Made by a program: the position numbers and the translations under genes. This document shows, piece after piece, positions 25,179 through 34,200 of a DNA stretch of 64,000 bases; within the stretch, counting starts at the first letter, position 1; the number at the start of each line of letters is the position of its first letter. The notes under the pieces are model-generated. The model was given only the letters and a program-made list of their open reading frames with translations. It was not told the origin of the DNA and did no database searches. Source of the stretch: Actinomycetes bacterium (GTDB lineage: Bacteria > Actinomycetota > Actinomycetes > Mycobacteriales > Mycobacteriaceae). The stretch lies in assembly GCA_023418505.1 (NCBI GenBank), contig JAEZZR010000017.1, positions 96,341 to 160,340 on the forward strand, given 5' to 3'.

Positions 25179-26117
25179 ATGTCGTCTAATAACTGGGACT
25201 CCCCTATTGCCGCTGCTGCACGGCGTGCTGCCCAAGTGAAAACTCCAAATCGGCTGTCTTTACCAAAACCGGATAAGCCGCGCCGGATTACCATCGCGAA
25301 TCAAAAAGGTGGCGTGGGCAAGACCACCACTGCTGTAAATCTCGCTTCTGCGCTGGCACATCACGGTCTGAAAATCCTAGTTATCGATAACGACCCGCAG
25401 GGCAACGCATCGACTGCGTTGAACGTTGATCACCGCAGTGGCACCCCTTCTACCTACGAGTTGCTGATTGGTGAAATGACTCCCGAAGAGGTCATGCAAC
25501 AATCAGCCGATCAGGAAAATATCTGGGTTATTCCGGCAACCCTCGATTTGGCTGGTTCGGAAATCGAGTTGGTTAATCTTTTCAACCGAGAGTCCCGCCT
25601 GCTGCAGTCAATCACGGATGAATTTCTCGCAGAGCATGAATTCGACTATCTGATTATCGACTGTCCTCCGTCGCTAGGCTTGCTCACCTTGAACTCCATG
25701 ACCGCAGCAACTGAGGTAGTCATCCCCATTCAATGCGAGTTCTACGCACTCGAAGGTGTTACTCAGCTGCTGAATAATATTGCGATGATCCGGCAGCACT
25801 TGAATCCGGATTTGCATGTCTCGGCGGTAATTCTCACGATGTACGACGGTAGAACGAAGCTTGCCGACGAAGTAGCACAAGAAGTACGAAAGCACTTCGG
25901 CGCTGCAGTACTGAAAAATGTGATTCCACGCTCGGTGAAAGTGTCCGAAGCACCAGGCTATGGGCAGACCGTAATCGAATATGACCCAGGTTCACGTGGT
26001 GCACTGGCTTACATGGATGCTGCGAAAGAATTTGCTATGCGCGGTGATTACCTGCCCTCCCCTACCTCTGGAGCAATCGGGGTAGGCCCAGATGGATTCG
26101 AACCTGATAATCGCTAG
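25179..26117 (+). CDS. parA: Chromosome-partitioning ATPase ParA
   Basis: Walker-type ATPase that moves ParB-parS complexes along the nucleoid. The 312-residue protein has a basic N-terminal tail of about 38 residues and the deviant Walker A NQKGGVGKTTTAVNLA. Walker A' VIDNDPQGNAS has Asn where Asp is more common, followed by Walker B YLIIDCPPSLGLLTLN. Four parS sites lie within about 12 kb. The gene is probably co-transcribed with rsmG and parB. Confidence 0.97.
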   Translation: MSSNNWDSPIAAAARRAAQVKTPNRLSLPKPDKPRRITIANQKGGVGKTTTAVNLASALAHHGLKILVIDNDPQGNASTALNVDHRSGTPSTYELLIGEMTPEEVMQQSADQENIWVIPATLDLAGSEIELVNLFNRESRLLQSITDEFLAEHEFDYLIIDCPPSLGLLTLNSMTAATEVVIPIQCEFYALEGVTQLLNNIAMIRQHLNPDLHVSAVILTMYDGRTKLADEVAQEVRKHFGAAVLKNVIPRSVKVSEAPGYGQTVIEYDPGSRGALAYMDAAKEFAMRGDYLPSPTSGAIGVGPDGFEPDNR

Positions 26118-26183
26118 TGCCGAATGCAGGGTAAATCAGCGTAATTCAAGACTTTTAAAACTTCGTGGTGGTAGAGGAACAGC

Positions 26184-27407
26184 ATGGCAAACGAAAAAGA
26201 TCGTAACGCAAACCGCAATAGCAAGCCCACGCAAAAGCGTGGCGGATTAGGTCGTGGGTTGGCCGCACTGATTCCAACTTCGCCTGATCCGCGTAATGGA
26301 GTTGGCGACGGAGCCGCCGATATTATTTTTGGGCCCCGTGGGAATGGGCAACAGAAAAGTGCGGAGAAAGACAAAGATTTTTCGAATTCGAGCCAAGCAG
26401 CCGGTACTACTCAAGGTGCAGGCCTAAAACGTCACAGTGACGATAAAGTGACCGCTACTTCTGTTACTCCTGATTCGCATGGCAATGATGATCTGAAATC
26501 GACGGCAGCGACTCAAAGTTCACAACAGGAAGCAACTTCTAACACAGATATTGGGGCTACTTATCAAGAGCTTCGGCTAGACCTTATTGCGCCGAATCCG
26601 CGTCAGCCGCGTGAAGTCTTTGACGAAGAACCTTTGCGGGAACTTGCCCACTCCATTTCTGAGTTCGGTCTGATGCAACCAATCGTGGTGCGTCCGATGC
26701 CTGAGGATCATCAGCGCAGTGCCCTAAAGCAACTACGCAAAGATAACCCCAAGGCAAAGGCTCCGCAGTACGAGATCATTATGGGTGAGCGTCGTTGGCG
26801 AGCAAGCCAGCTAGCTAAGCTCACTTTCATTCCAGCTATTGTGCGTAGTACTTCGGATACCGCGATGCTGCGCGATGCCCTGCTGGAGAACATCCATCGT
26901 GTCCAGTTGAATCCTTTGGAAGAAGCTGCAGCTTACCAACAGCTGTTAGAGGAATTTGGAGTCACACAGGCGCAGTTGGCCGATAAAATTGGGCGTTCTC
27001 GTCCAGTAATCACCAACATGATCCGCCTGTTGCAACTACCAGTACCCGTACAGCGTCGTGTAGCCGCTGGAGTGCTGTCTGCAGGGCATGCCCGGGCATT
27101 GCTGGGTATCAAGCGCGGATCGCAGTTCCAAGAGTCGCTAGCGGATCGTATTGTGGCTGAAGGGCTCTCAGTTCGCGCTACCGAAGAGGCAGTCACCCTG
27201 ATTAACCGTGGAGATGAGCCTGCGCAGCGAGAAAAGAAGCCTGCCGCGCCGCAACCGGAACAACTAGGAATGTGGGCGGACCGCTTGGCAGATAGCTTCG
27301 ATACGCGCGTGACCGCCACAATGGGTAAGAAGAAGGGCAGGATCGTCATCGAGTTTGGCGACCTAGAAGACTTCGAACGTATTGTCAGTCTGCTAGAGCA
27401 GGAATAA
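26184..27407 (+). CDS. parB: Chromosome-partitioning protein ParB
   Basis: CTP-dependent clamp that loads at parS and spreads. The 407-residue protein starts with a ParA-stimulating basic tail containing KRGGLGRGLAALIPT. A long disordered Ser/Thr/Gln segment (about 55-120) follows, then the CTP-binding domain with NPRQPREVF and GERRWRAS, the DNA-binding helix-turn-helix (LADKIGRSRPVITNMIRLLQLP) and a C-terminal dimerisation part. It starts 66 bases after parA and is convergent with cwlM. Confidence 0.97.
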   Translation: MANEKDRNANRNSKPTQKRGGLGRGLAALIPTSPDPRNGVGDGAADIIFGPRGNGQQKSAEKDKDFSNSSQAAGTTQGAGLKRHSDDKVTATSVTPDSHGNDDLKSTAATQSSQQEATSNTDIGATYQELRLDLIAPNPRQPREVFDEEPLRELAHSISEFGLMQPIVVRPMPEDHQRSALKQLRKDNPKAKAPQYEIIMGERRWRASQLAKLTFIPAIVRSTSDTAMLRDALLENIHRVQLNPLEEAAAYQQLLEEFGVTQAQLADKIGRSRPVITNMIRLLQLPVPVQRRVAAGVLSAGHARALLGIKRGSQFQESLADRIVAEGLSVRATEEAVTLINRGDEPAQREKKPAAPQPEQLGMWADRLADSFDTRVTATMGKKKGRIVIEFGDLEDFERIVSLLEQE

Positions 27408-27427
27408 GAGTCAAGCGGAATTAACTG

Positions 27428-27452
27428 GCGCCGATCTAGTTTTTATCGGCGC
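27428..27452. terminator. Hairpin between parB and cwlM, possible shared terminator
   Basis: GCGCCGAT pairs with ATCGGCGC around CTAGTTTTT. The structure overlaps the cwlM stop codon and lies 21 bases after parB. The T run lies in the loop rather than after the stem, so efficiency is uncertain. Confidence 0.4.
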
Positions 27453-28630
27453 TGTTCGGCTTCTAGCAGCTCTACGAAAGAGTACGTACCAGTCATAGGC
27501 TGGTCGTCATCCTCGCTTAAGTACAAGCGCTTCAAAGCAACCACAATCGACTCCGCGATAGCGTCTCGGTATTCCGGTGACGTAAGAATCTTGACGTCCT
27601 CAGGGTTCGTCAAATAACCCACAGACACCTCAACGGTAGGCATCCGCGTTAACCGCAACAGATCCCACGTACGGCCATGAGAGCGACAATCTACCAAAGG
27701 GGTACGGGCAACGATCTCGCGCTGGATTAGACCAGAAAGCTGCTCACCCACGATCGAGTTACGGCCTGCTGCAGAACCAAAATAGAAAGTAGCAACGCCA
27801 CTAGCGCGCTCGTTGGCGTAACGGTCTGCTTGAAGAGAGATCATCGCATCGGCACCAAAGGCATTAGCCAATTCAGCACGATCAAAAATGGAAGGATTGT
27901 CCGTTGGCTGGCGAGACAGAATCGTCTCTGCACCAACTGCAACTAGCCGGCCTTCAATACGAGAGGCCAAATCCAATAGAATCTCGGCTTCAGAGATCGA
28001 ACCAAAAGGCCCTTTGACCTCCATGCCCTTATCGTTGCCACCCAGACTCGGGTCAATCACGATGCGCTTGCCAGCAATACGAGGGCCTGCGGCACGAAGG
28101 GCTTCAGTTTCGTGGAATCGTTGGGATGAACCACCGGTAACGCGTCGGCCTAAATAGCTTAAAGCGCGCAGAGTTTCCGAGCCACAGATACCGTCTGGCT
28201 CTAAGCCATAGTTGATCTGGTATTCGCGAACAGCTGCTTCGGTGCGCTCACCAAAATGACAGTCAATACGCGCGTCGTGAAAGCCAAGTTCTTGCAGCGT
28301 CTCCTGAAGTTGGCCGACGTCTTCACCTACTTGAGGCGAAACAGGATCATAGGACAGCACTCGGGCTCCGAGAGTATAGGTGGCTTCACGCAGTACTCGT
28401 AACGTGTGATCACGCACAACACCATCGGCCAAAATACGACGGGACTGCTGGAACGCTAAAAGTGCACTGCGTAATTCTTCGTCGAAAAGATCATCGTCGC
28501 CAGCCCACTGAGGCGATTCACCATGGTCTGTCTGACCTTCCCAATGCGACAAGTATCCCAGTCGCGCAAGCGTAGAACGCACCTCAGCCACCCGAGGGGA
28601 ACGATCTCCTACCTGCAGGAATACCGGCAC
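27443..28630 (-). CDS. cwlM: CwlM-type amidase-fold protein, catalytic residues missing
   Basis: 395 residues: two peptidoglycan-binding (PG_binding_1) domains (about 10-80 and 100-160) and an Amidase_3 fold (about 188-380). In active amidases the zinc ligands are His, Glu, His plus a late catalytic Glu. Here DPSLGGND has Leu196 for the first His, SLQADR has Gln267 for the second, and VEVSVGYLTN has Ser where the late Glu is expected. It is therefore probably not an enzyme. Mycobacterial CwlM is a cytoplasmic PknB substrate that activates MurA, and no signal peptide is visible here. GTG start with AAGGAG upstream. Confidence 0.92.
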   Translation of the reverse strand: MPVFLQVGDRSPRVAEVRSTLARLGYLSHWEGQTDHGESPQWAGDDDLFDEELRSALLAFQQSRRILADGVVRDHTLRVLREATYTLGARVLSYDPVSPQVGEDVGQLQETLQELGFHDARIDCHFGERTEAAVREYQINYGLEPDGICGSETLRALSYLGRRVTGGSSQRFHETEALRAAGPRIAGKRIVIDPSLGGNDKGMEVKGPFGSISEAEILLDLASRIEGRLVAVGAETILSRQPTDNPSIFDRAELANAFGADAMISLQADRYANERASGVATFYFGSAAGRNSIVGEQLSGLIQREIVARTPLVDCRSHGRTWDLLRLTRMPTVEVSVGYLTNPEDVKILTSPEYRDAIAESIVVALKRLYLSEDDDQPMTGTYSFVELLEAEQRR

Positions 28631-28821
28631 AATATCTCCTTGATCCGAAGTTAGTAACTAATAACGTTATCTAGTGATTCTCTATGCCAGACTAGCGCGA
28701 AGGCTGCTCTGGCGCTTTCACAGAGATTACCAGTCCAATCGGATGATTCTGCGTATCGCAACTCTACTGTGGCTTGGAAGCAGCCATACTGTTACCGAAT
28801 CGAGTGCACCGGATTCAGCGT

Positions 28822-28887
28822 AGAGAAAACCTCCCAGGAAATGCGATTTCCGAAATGCGATTTCCGAAATGCGTTTTCCGGGAGGTT
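28822..28887 (-). terminator. Terminator of the trxB-trxA operon, with internal tandem repeats
   Basis: AACCTCCC (28828-28835) pairs with GGGAGGTT (28880-28887), continuing through a GGAAA/TTTCC step. Read on the minus strand it is followed by TTTTCT. The loop holds about three copies of a 14-base unit containing ATGCGATTTCC. The rest of the gap to cwlM (28631-28821) shows no gene and presumably holds the cwlM promoter. Confidence 0.75.
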
Positions 28888-28937
28888 AAGAAGTGAAGGG
28901 AGGCTATGACCTCTGGTCGGCCAGGAAGCCTTCGAGG

Positions 28938-29258
28938 CTATAGGTACGCTTCCAGCTTCTCTTTCAGCGCTGCCTTAGGCTGTACGCCGACGATTTCTTC
29001 TACCTTCTCACCCTTGTTGAAGATCAACACGGTAGGAATCGACATGATCTGGAACATGCCAGCCAGTGCACGCTCTTCGTCGACGTTGACCTTAGCGACT
29101 ACTACCTGGTCGCCCATCTCGTCGGCCAGCTCTTCGATGATTGGGGTGAGCTTCTTGCAAGGGCCGCACCAGGTAGCCCAGAAATCCACTAGCACAGGCT
29201 TATCGGACTCGATGACCGTCGATTTGAATTGATCAGTGGTGAGGGTAATTGCGGACAT
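28938..29258 (-). CDS. trxA: Thioredoxin
   Basis: Reduces protein disulfides using electrons from thioredoxin reductase. The 106-residue protein has the thioredoxin fold with the active site WATWCGPCKK and cis-Pro segment SIPTVL. The longer frame upstream lacks thioredoxin similarity, and GGAG precedes the ATG at 29258. It lies 28 bases after trxB, hence one operon. A second thioredoxin-like gene occurs at 57788. Confidence 0.96.
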   Translation of the reverse strand: MSAITLTTDQFKSTVIESDKPVLVDFWATWCGPCKKLTPIIEELADEMGDQVVVAKVNVDEERALAGMFQIMSIPTVLIFNKGEKVEEIVGVQPKAALKEKLEAYL

Positions 29259-29286
29259 TAATGCTCCTTGTAAAAGTCGGGTTAAG

Positions 29287-30222
29287 TTACTTCGCGTCCA
29301 GGCTTGCCAGATAGTGCTCCGCGTCGATCGCAGCCTTAGAACCAGCGCCAGCTGCAATCACCGCTTGCTGGTAGTGGCTATCGACGAGATCGCCCACTGC
29401 AAACACACCCGGAACGGAAGTTGCCGTGGATGGTTCCTTGACCACTACGTAGCCGGAAGCGTCGAGCTCAAGCTGATCGCGCACCAGTTCCGAACGTGGG
29501 TCATGCCCAATGGCAACGAACATCGCAGTGACGTCTAACTGGGACTTTTCGCCGGTTACGGTATCTTCGAGCTCCAGTGCACTAACTGACTTATCACCGA
29601 GAACCTGGGTTACTACCTTGTTGGTTTCGAACTTGATCTTGTCGTTGCTACGCGCACGCTCTTCCATGATCGCCGAGGCGCGGAATTCCTCACGGCGGTG
29701 CACGATGGTCACTGACTTAGCGAATTTGGTGAGGAAGGTTGCCTCTTCCATCGCGGAGTCGCCACCACCAATGACTGCGATGTCGTGATCGCGGAAGAAG
29801 AAGCCATCGCAGGTGGCACAGGAGCTCACACCGTGACCAAGTAGCTCTTGCTCGCCTGGCACATTCAGGTAGCGCGGTGCCGCACCCATAGCAAGGATCA
29901 CAGCCTTGGCGTGGAATTCTTCCTCACCAACCCATACCTTCTTCACGTCGCCAGTAACGTCGATGCGATCGACTAATTCCATCCGCAAATCAGCTCCGAA
30001 GCGTTCGGCCTGCTCGCGCATCTGATCCATGAGCTCGGGGCCTTGAATGCCCTGGGCGAAGCCGGGGAAGTTTTCTACCTCGGTGGTGGTCATCAAGGAA
30101 CCACCGAATTCGATGCCTTCGAAAACCACTGGCTTTAGTTCGGCACGCGCTGCGTAAATCGCTGCGGTGTAACCAGCAGGGCCAGAGCCAACGATAATGA
30201 GGTCATGAACTTGTTGCGACAT
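29287..30222 (-). CDS. trxB: Thioredoxin reductase
   Basis: FAD enzyme that passes electrons from NADPH to thioredoxin. The 311-residue protein has the FAD Rossmann motif GSGPAGYTAAIYAARA, redox-active CATCDGFFF (Cys-Ala-Thr-Cys), NADPH motif GGGDSAMEEA and the final FAVGDLVDSHYQQAVIAAGAG. It forms an operon with trxA. The upstream neighbour is sigM, whose homologues direct disulfide-stress genes including trxB. Confidence 0.97.
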   Translation of the reverse strand: MSQQVHDLIIVGSGPAGYTAAIYAARAELKPVVFEGIEFGGSLMTTTEVENFPGFAQGIQGPELMDQMREQAERFGADLRMELVDRIDVTGDVKKVWVGEEEFHAKAVILAMGAAPRYLNVPGEQELLGHGVSSCATCDGFFFRDHDIAVIGGGDSAMEEATFLTKFAKSVTIVHRREEFRASAIMEERARSNDKIKFETNKVVTQVLGDKSVSALELEDTVTGEKSQLDVTAMFVAIGHDPRSELVRDQLELDASGYVVVKEPSTATSVPGVFAVGDLVDSHYQQAVIAAGAGSKAAIDAEHYLASLDAK

Positions 30223-30345
30223 CGACGGTGTCCTTCCCGACCGTGAGTTTGATGCGATCGTACTTATTTAGCGTTTTAAGGGTTATCAGAAAGTGAATAC
30301 TATCGGAGTAACTTTATTAAGTAACGCTAGGTGAGGGCATGCTAT

Positions 30346-30400
30346 TCCGTCTAGATCCGTCTAGATCGGTGAAGATCCGCCTAGATCCGCGAAGACCGCA
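30346..30400. repeat. Imperfect tandem repeats between trxB and sigM
   Basis: Four to five imperfect copies of a roughly 10-14-base unit related to CTAGATCCG(T/C) and GAAGATCCGC lie in the 207-base gap upstream of trxB. They could be a protein-binding array or simple slippage product. The trxB promoter should also be in this gap, but was not identified with confidence. Confidence 0.6.
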
Positions 30401-30429
30401 CTCGCCCTGCTCCAAGTAGCAGGCTCACT

Positions 30430-31089
30430 TCAACACGTCAGACATTCAGCAGCATGGAAAGCACTTCGTATCGATTGGCGCGCCCGCGCTACTCGCGATT
30501 TCACCGTCCCTACGGGAACATCGAGATTCTGCGCTACTTCCGCGATTGGAAAACCCAGGTAGTCCACCTGGATCAGGACTTCACGTAGCTTCTCTGAAAG
30601 CTGGAATAACGCCTCGAGTAAAAACAACTGGTCCGGTACATCAACTTGCCGAGACATCGCCATGGCCAGGCCTTTTGCCGCTAGTAGCTCCTCTAAGTCC
30701 GCATGATGTTCATCTTGCTTCTTTCGAATCGCATCCAGGCACGATGATTGGGAAATCTTGGTAAGCCACGTGGATACCGAACACTCAGCTCGGAACTGCG
30801 GCAAATTACGCAAGACCCGGATCCAAGAATCTTGTACCGCGTCGTAAGGCTCACGATCCTTAAGACGGAACTTCACGGCGTGCCAATGCAGACGACGAGA
30901 ATAATCCTGTTCCAAAATCCGCCACGCGCGCTGATCCCCGTAAGCGCATGCGCGTAAGACGTCGATTGGCGTATCTAACCGGAAAGCAGCTGGATACGGT
31001 TTCGCCGTGTGTGGCTGTGCGATGGTGTGTTGGCAAATGCTGTGCTGTGGACGTCGTCCCCCGAAATTCATGACTTTAGAAAAGCACAT
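30430..31089 (-). CDS. sigM: ECF RNA polymerase sigma factor SigM
   Basis: 219-residue ECF sigma factor. Region 2 (about 45-110) includes WHAVKFRLKDREPYDAVQDSWIRVLRNLPQFR. Region 4 (about 155-210) includes LSEKLREVLIQVDYLGFPIAEVAQNLDVPVGTVKSRVARAR. In Corynebacteriales SigM controls disulfide and oxidative stress genes, among them trxB-trxA, which lie immediately downstream here. No gene for an anti-sigma factor is present between sigM and trxB. The first 35 residues are His/Cys-containing and not part of the sigma fold, so a start further in is possible. The C-terminus ends in a Cys-containing ECLTC. Confidence 0.9.
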   Translation of the reverse strand: MCFSKVMNFGGRRPQHSICQHTIAQPHTAKPYPAAFRLDTPIDVLRACAYGDQRAWRILEQDYSRRLHWHAVKFRLKDREPYDAVQDSWIRVLRNLPQFRAECSVSTWLTKISQSSCLDAIRKKQDEHHADLEELLAAKGLAMAMSRQVDVPDQLFLLEALFQLSEKLREVLIQVDYLGFPIAEVAQNLDVPVGTVKSRVARARQSIRSAFHAAECLTC

Positions 31090-31126
31090 TTAGCCTCGAA
31101 TCGCCTTCGCTCCAGGGCAAAAAATC

Positions 31127-31175
31127 AGCCAGCTGTGGATAACTTTCCGAACTTTTCGTTTATCCACAACTGGCT
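31127..31175. promoter_or_regulatory. Inverted pair of perfect DnaA boxes between sigM and murJ
   Basis: AGCCAGCTGTGGATAAC and its near-perfect inverted copy flank a 14-base spacer. Each arm contains an exact DnaA box, at 31134-31142 (-) and 31160-31168 (+). It may act as a hairpin ending the murJ transcript, as a DnaA-binding site affecting sigM, or both. Confidence 0.65.
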
Positions 31176-31210
31176 GAAATTGCAGCTACTGCAGAGCTAT
31201 TGCAGCCGAG

Positions 31211-34200
31211 TTATTGCAGCACTTCCACAGTGAAAATGCCTGCCGATGTAGGGCCGGTTAGTGCAGTGGTTTGTGTGCTATCAGCGCCAGAGCCAGCGCC
31301 TGCGCCCTCAGCGCCAGTCGGCAACCCGGTAATCCAGATCAATAAGTACTGAGACTCTGGTGCTCGCTGCAGGTTGATGGAAGTTTCTCCTTCGCCCATT
31401 ACAGCAGATCCCAGAATCTGCGTATCGATCAGTGTGGCATTTTGCGGATCCAAAGCTGCCTGATCGGAAACACTGCGGATCTCCACGGTGGTACCTGGAG
31501 TGCCAATCAGTTCCACTTCCCTAGCGGTAATGGCATGATCCAACGTCAGTACAAGGCCAACGCCTGGTTTGAAATCATTCGGACCGGTACCGAATTGGGA
31601 GTAGTAGTCGGAGGTACGCCAGGCAGTCTCGGCGTTATCGTCGATAGCTAACCCAGCTTGATCCGGGTTATCTGGGCCGGCAGATGGATCGGGGTTGAAT
31701 GGCTGCCACTCCGCCGCGCTAGAAATCAGTACTGGCTGTTTCGGCAGCACCGTACGCGCGACATCTTCCCCACCGCGCCGCACCGAATCGGTGGTGATCG
31801 GTGCATCATCAGAGCGGCTGAGCATCGCAACCAGGCCTGCAGCAATCGCCGCAATGATCAGCACTGCTGCAATTACGGTGACGCTAATCGTCACGAACTG
31901 GCGGCGTGTTGTGCGCTGTCGGAAGCTGTACTGACGAGGTGCTGCCTTCATGCGCGGATTCGTCGGTGCATCGGGAGCTTCCGCTAGTGCTGGCACTTCG
32001 TCGCCTTCGATACCAAGAGCAGCGGCGCGCAAACGACGTGACAATGGCTGCCGTTCATCGCGTTCTTCATGCTCGCCACTCGCACCATTGCTAGCGTCAG
32101 TATTGGCAGTATTGCTGGAGTTTCCGGCGTTTTCGAACTCAGCGCGTACTGCTTCAGGAACTTCGGCGCAGTTGCGGGTCATCCAGCCGAAGACCTGTTG
32201 GATCAGCCGCTCTTCGGCATCCACGCTGCTATTTGGCGTTGGCGTTGGGAAGGCCGCCACTACGCTGCCACCAGTGGAAATGCGCAGGTCATCAATGCTG
32301 CTAATGCCCAGAGGCTGGCCTGCAGCATGGGCGTATTCCACTGCTTCGGCGAAGTCCGCTACCGCGAGTGCCGCGGAGTTCGGATCGGGTGTCTGGTCGA
32401 ACGCATCCATATCGATGCCCGAAATCCAGTCCGCCACGATCAACACGTCGGTTCGCGCTGCGATGACCGAACGGATCCGAGCCAATCCAGGCAATCCTGC
32501 CTTCGATAGCTCGGATAGGTGACGCGCTTGTTGGGCGATCGAGGTAGCTGCCGACGACGGAGTCATCCCCTGGTACGGCATGGCCAAGGTGTCGATGAAG
32601 ATCAGCGCTACTTCGCCGCGATGTGGATCCGCCTGGTCGGTAGCGCGCCAGTAGCGCACCCCGGGACGGGTGTCATGTTCAGAGCGCAATCGGAAGCGGC
32701 CACCGGCAACAATCTCGCCCGGTACGAAGCGAGTAGCACGCGCAGCATCTGTAATCATTGGAGGTAATACCGGCGTAGCCGAGAAGCCTTCGTTGGCGAA
32801 GCCAGCTTGCTCGCCCATCATGGCTGCAGGTGTGGCGCCTTCGAATTCGTTGGTGCCGCGGCGAACGTCTGGTGTAGTACCAGCGGCGCCAGCAGCCGTA
32901 TCTGCCGGTGCTGCAGCCGTTGCAGGCGCCAGCTTTGGCCCGATCATTGGGATTCGTGCCAGCATGCCGCCCAAGGTGGCTACTTCTGGCAACTTCGACC
33001 GGGAGAGCACGAGACCCGTGACGATCAGGAAGACCACACCACAGATGACGGTACTGATCAGCGTGCCGACGTTGCTGAACGTAGAACCAGCGGTAGTACC
33101 ACCGCCGAAGTTCGCCAGATTGCGAGTGCCCAGTTGCACTACCCAAGCAACGGCAACGCCTACCAGTGAGGCTCCTAAAGCCCACAGGGTAGTAGAACGA
33201 ATCTTTGCCACATCTAAATCGCCGAGTGCGCGATGCAACAGCACGTAGCCGATTACTGCACCGGTGACGAAACCGAAACCATTAGCCGCACCCAGCAGCA
33301 CCACCACAGTTTGGCTGGAAGCCGCCATCGTAGGCGCCAAAAGCGATAGTGCGATTTTTACGAAGGTAATGCCCAGAATGATGAAGGTTGGAGTCCAGGC
33401 TTCTTCACGGGCGTAGAACACACGCAAGTGCAACAGCACAATTGCATACGGAATCAGCGTGAAGGCAGAAAATGATAATGTCCAACCGAGGTTAATTGCA
33501 GTCTCGACTGGGAAATTACCATAGGCGAAAAGCGAAATTGCAATCGGTTGGCCAAAGACTGAGAAAAACGCCACAATTGGAATCAATCCCAATAACGTTA
33601 ATCGCGTGGCTACCGATAAGTCGCGTACCACTGCAGCCGTATTATTATCGGCCGCATTACGCGATAGGCGCGGCATCAACGCAGTTAATAAAGTAACGCC
33701 AATAATGCCATATGGCACTTGCAATAACAGCCAGGATTGCTGGTAGATCGTCGGTGCAGCCTCATCAGCCTTCGAGGCAATTCGCGTAGTAATGAAGTAG
33801 CCAACCTGGGATACCGCCACATAAGAGATGATGGCGATACCCATGTTGCCGAATTGCTTCAGGCGATCGTCAATACCCCACAGCGGCTTCAGATTAATGC
33901 CTGCTTTCAGCAGGTAAGGCACCATAATCAACGCTTGTACCACCACGCCCAGTGTGGTACCTAGACCAAGAAGCAGGATATGCGGATCGCTTAAGTGCCC
34001 ATCATGATCGGATGGCAGCATTCCGGGCAGTGTCCAGTACAGCAGTAACGTACTAATCGCGATTAAGTTATTCGCTACTGGTGCCCATGCTCCAGGCTTA
34101 AATATTCCATTGATATTCAGAATTGCCATCAGAAGCGCGAATACGCCATAGAAAATAATCTGTGGCAATAATAAGAATGCGAATGCAGTTGCCAAAGGCA

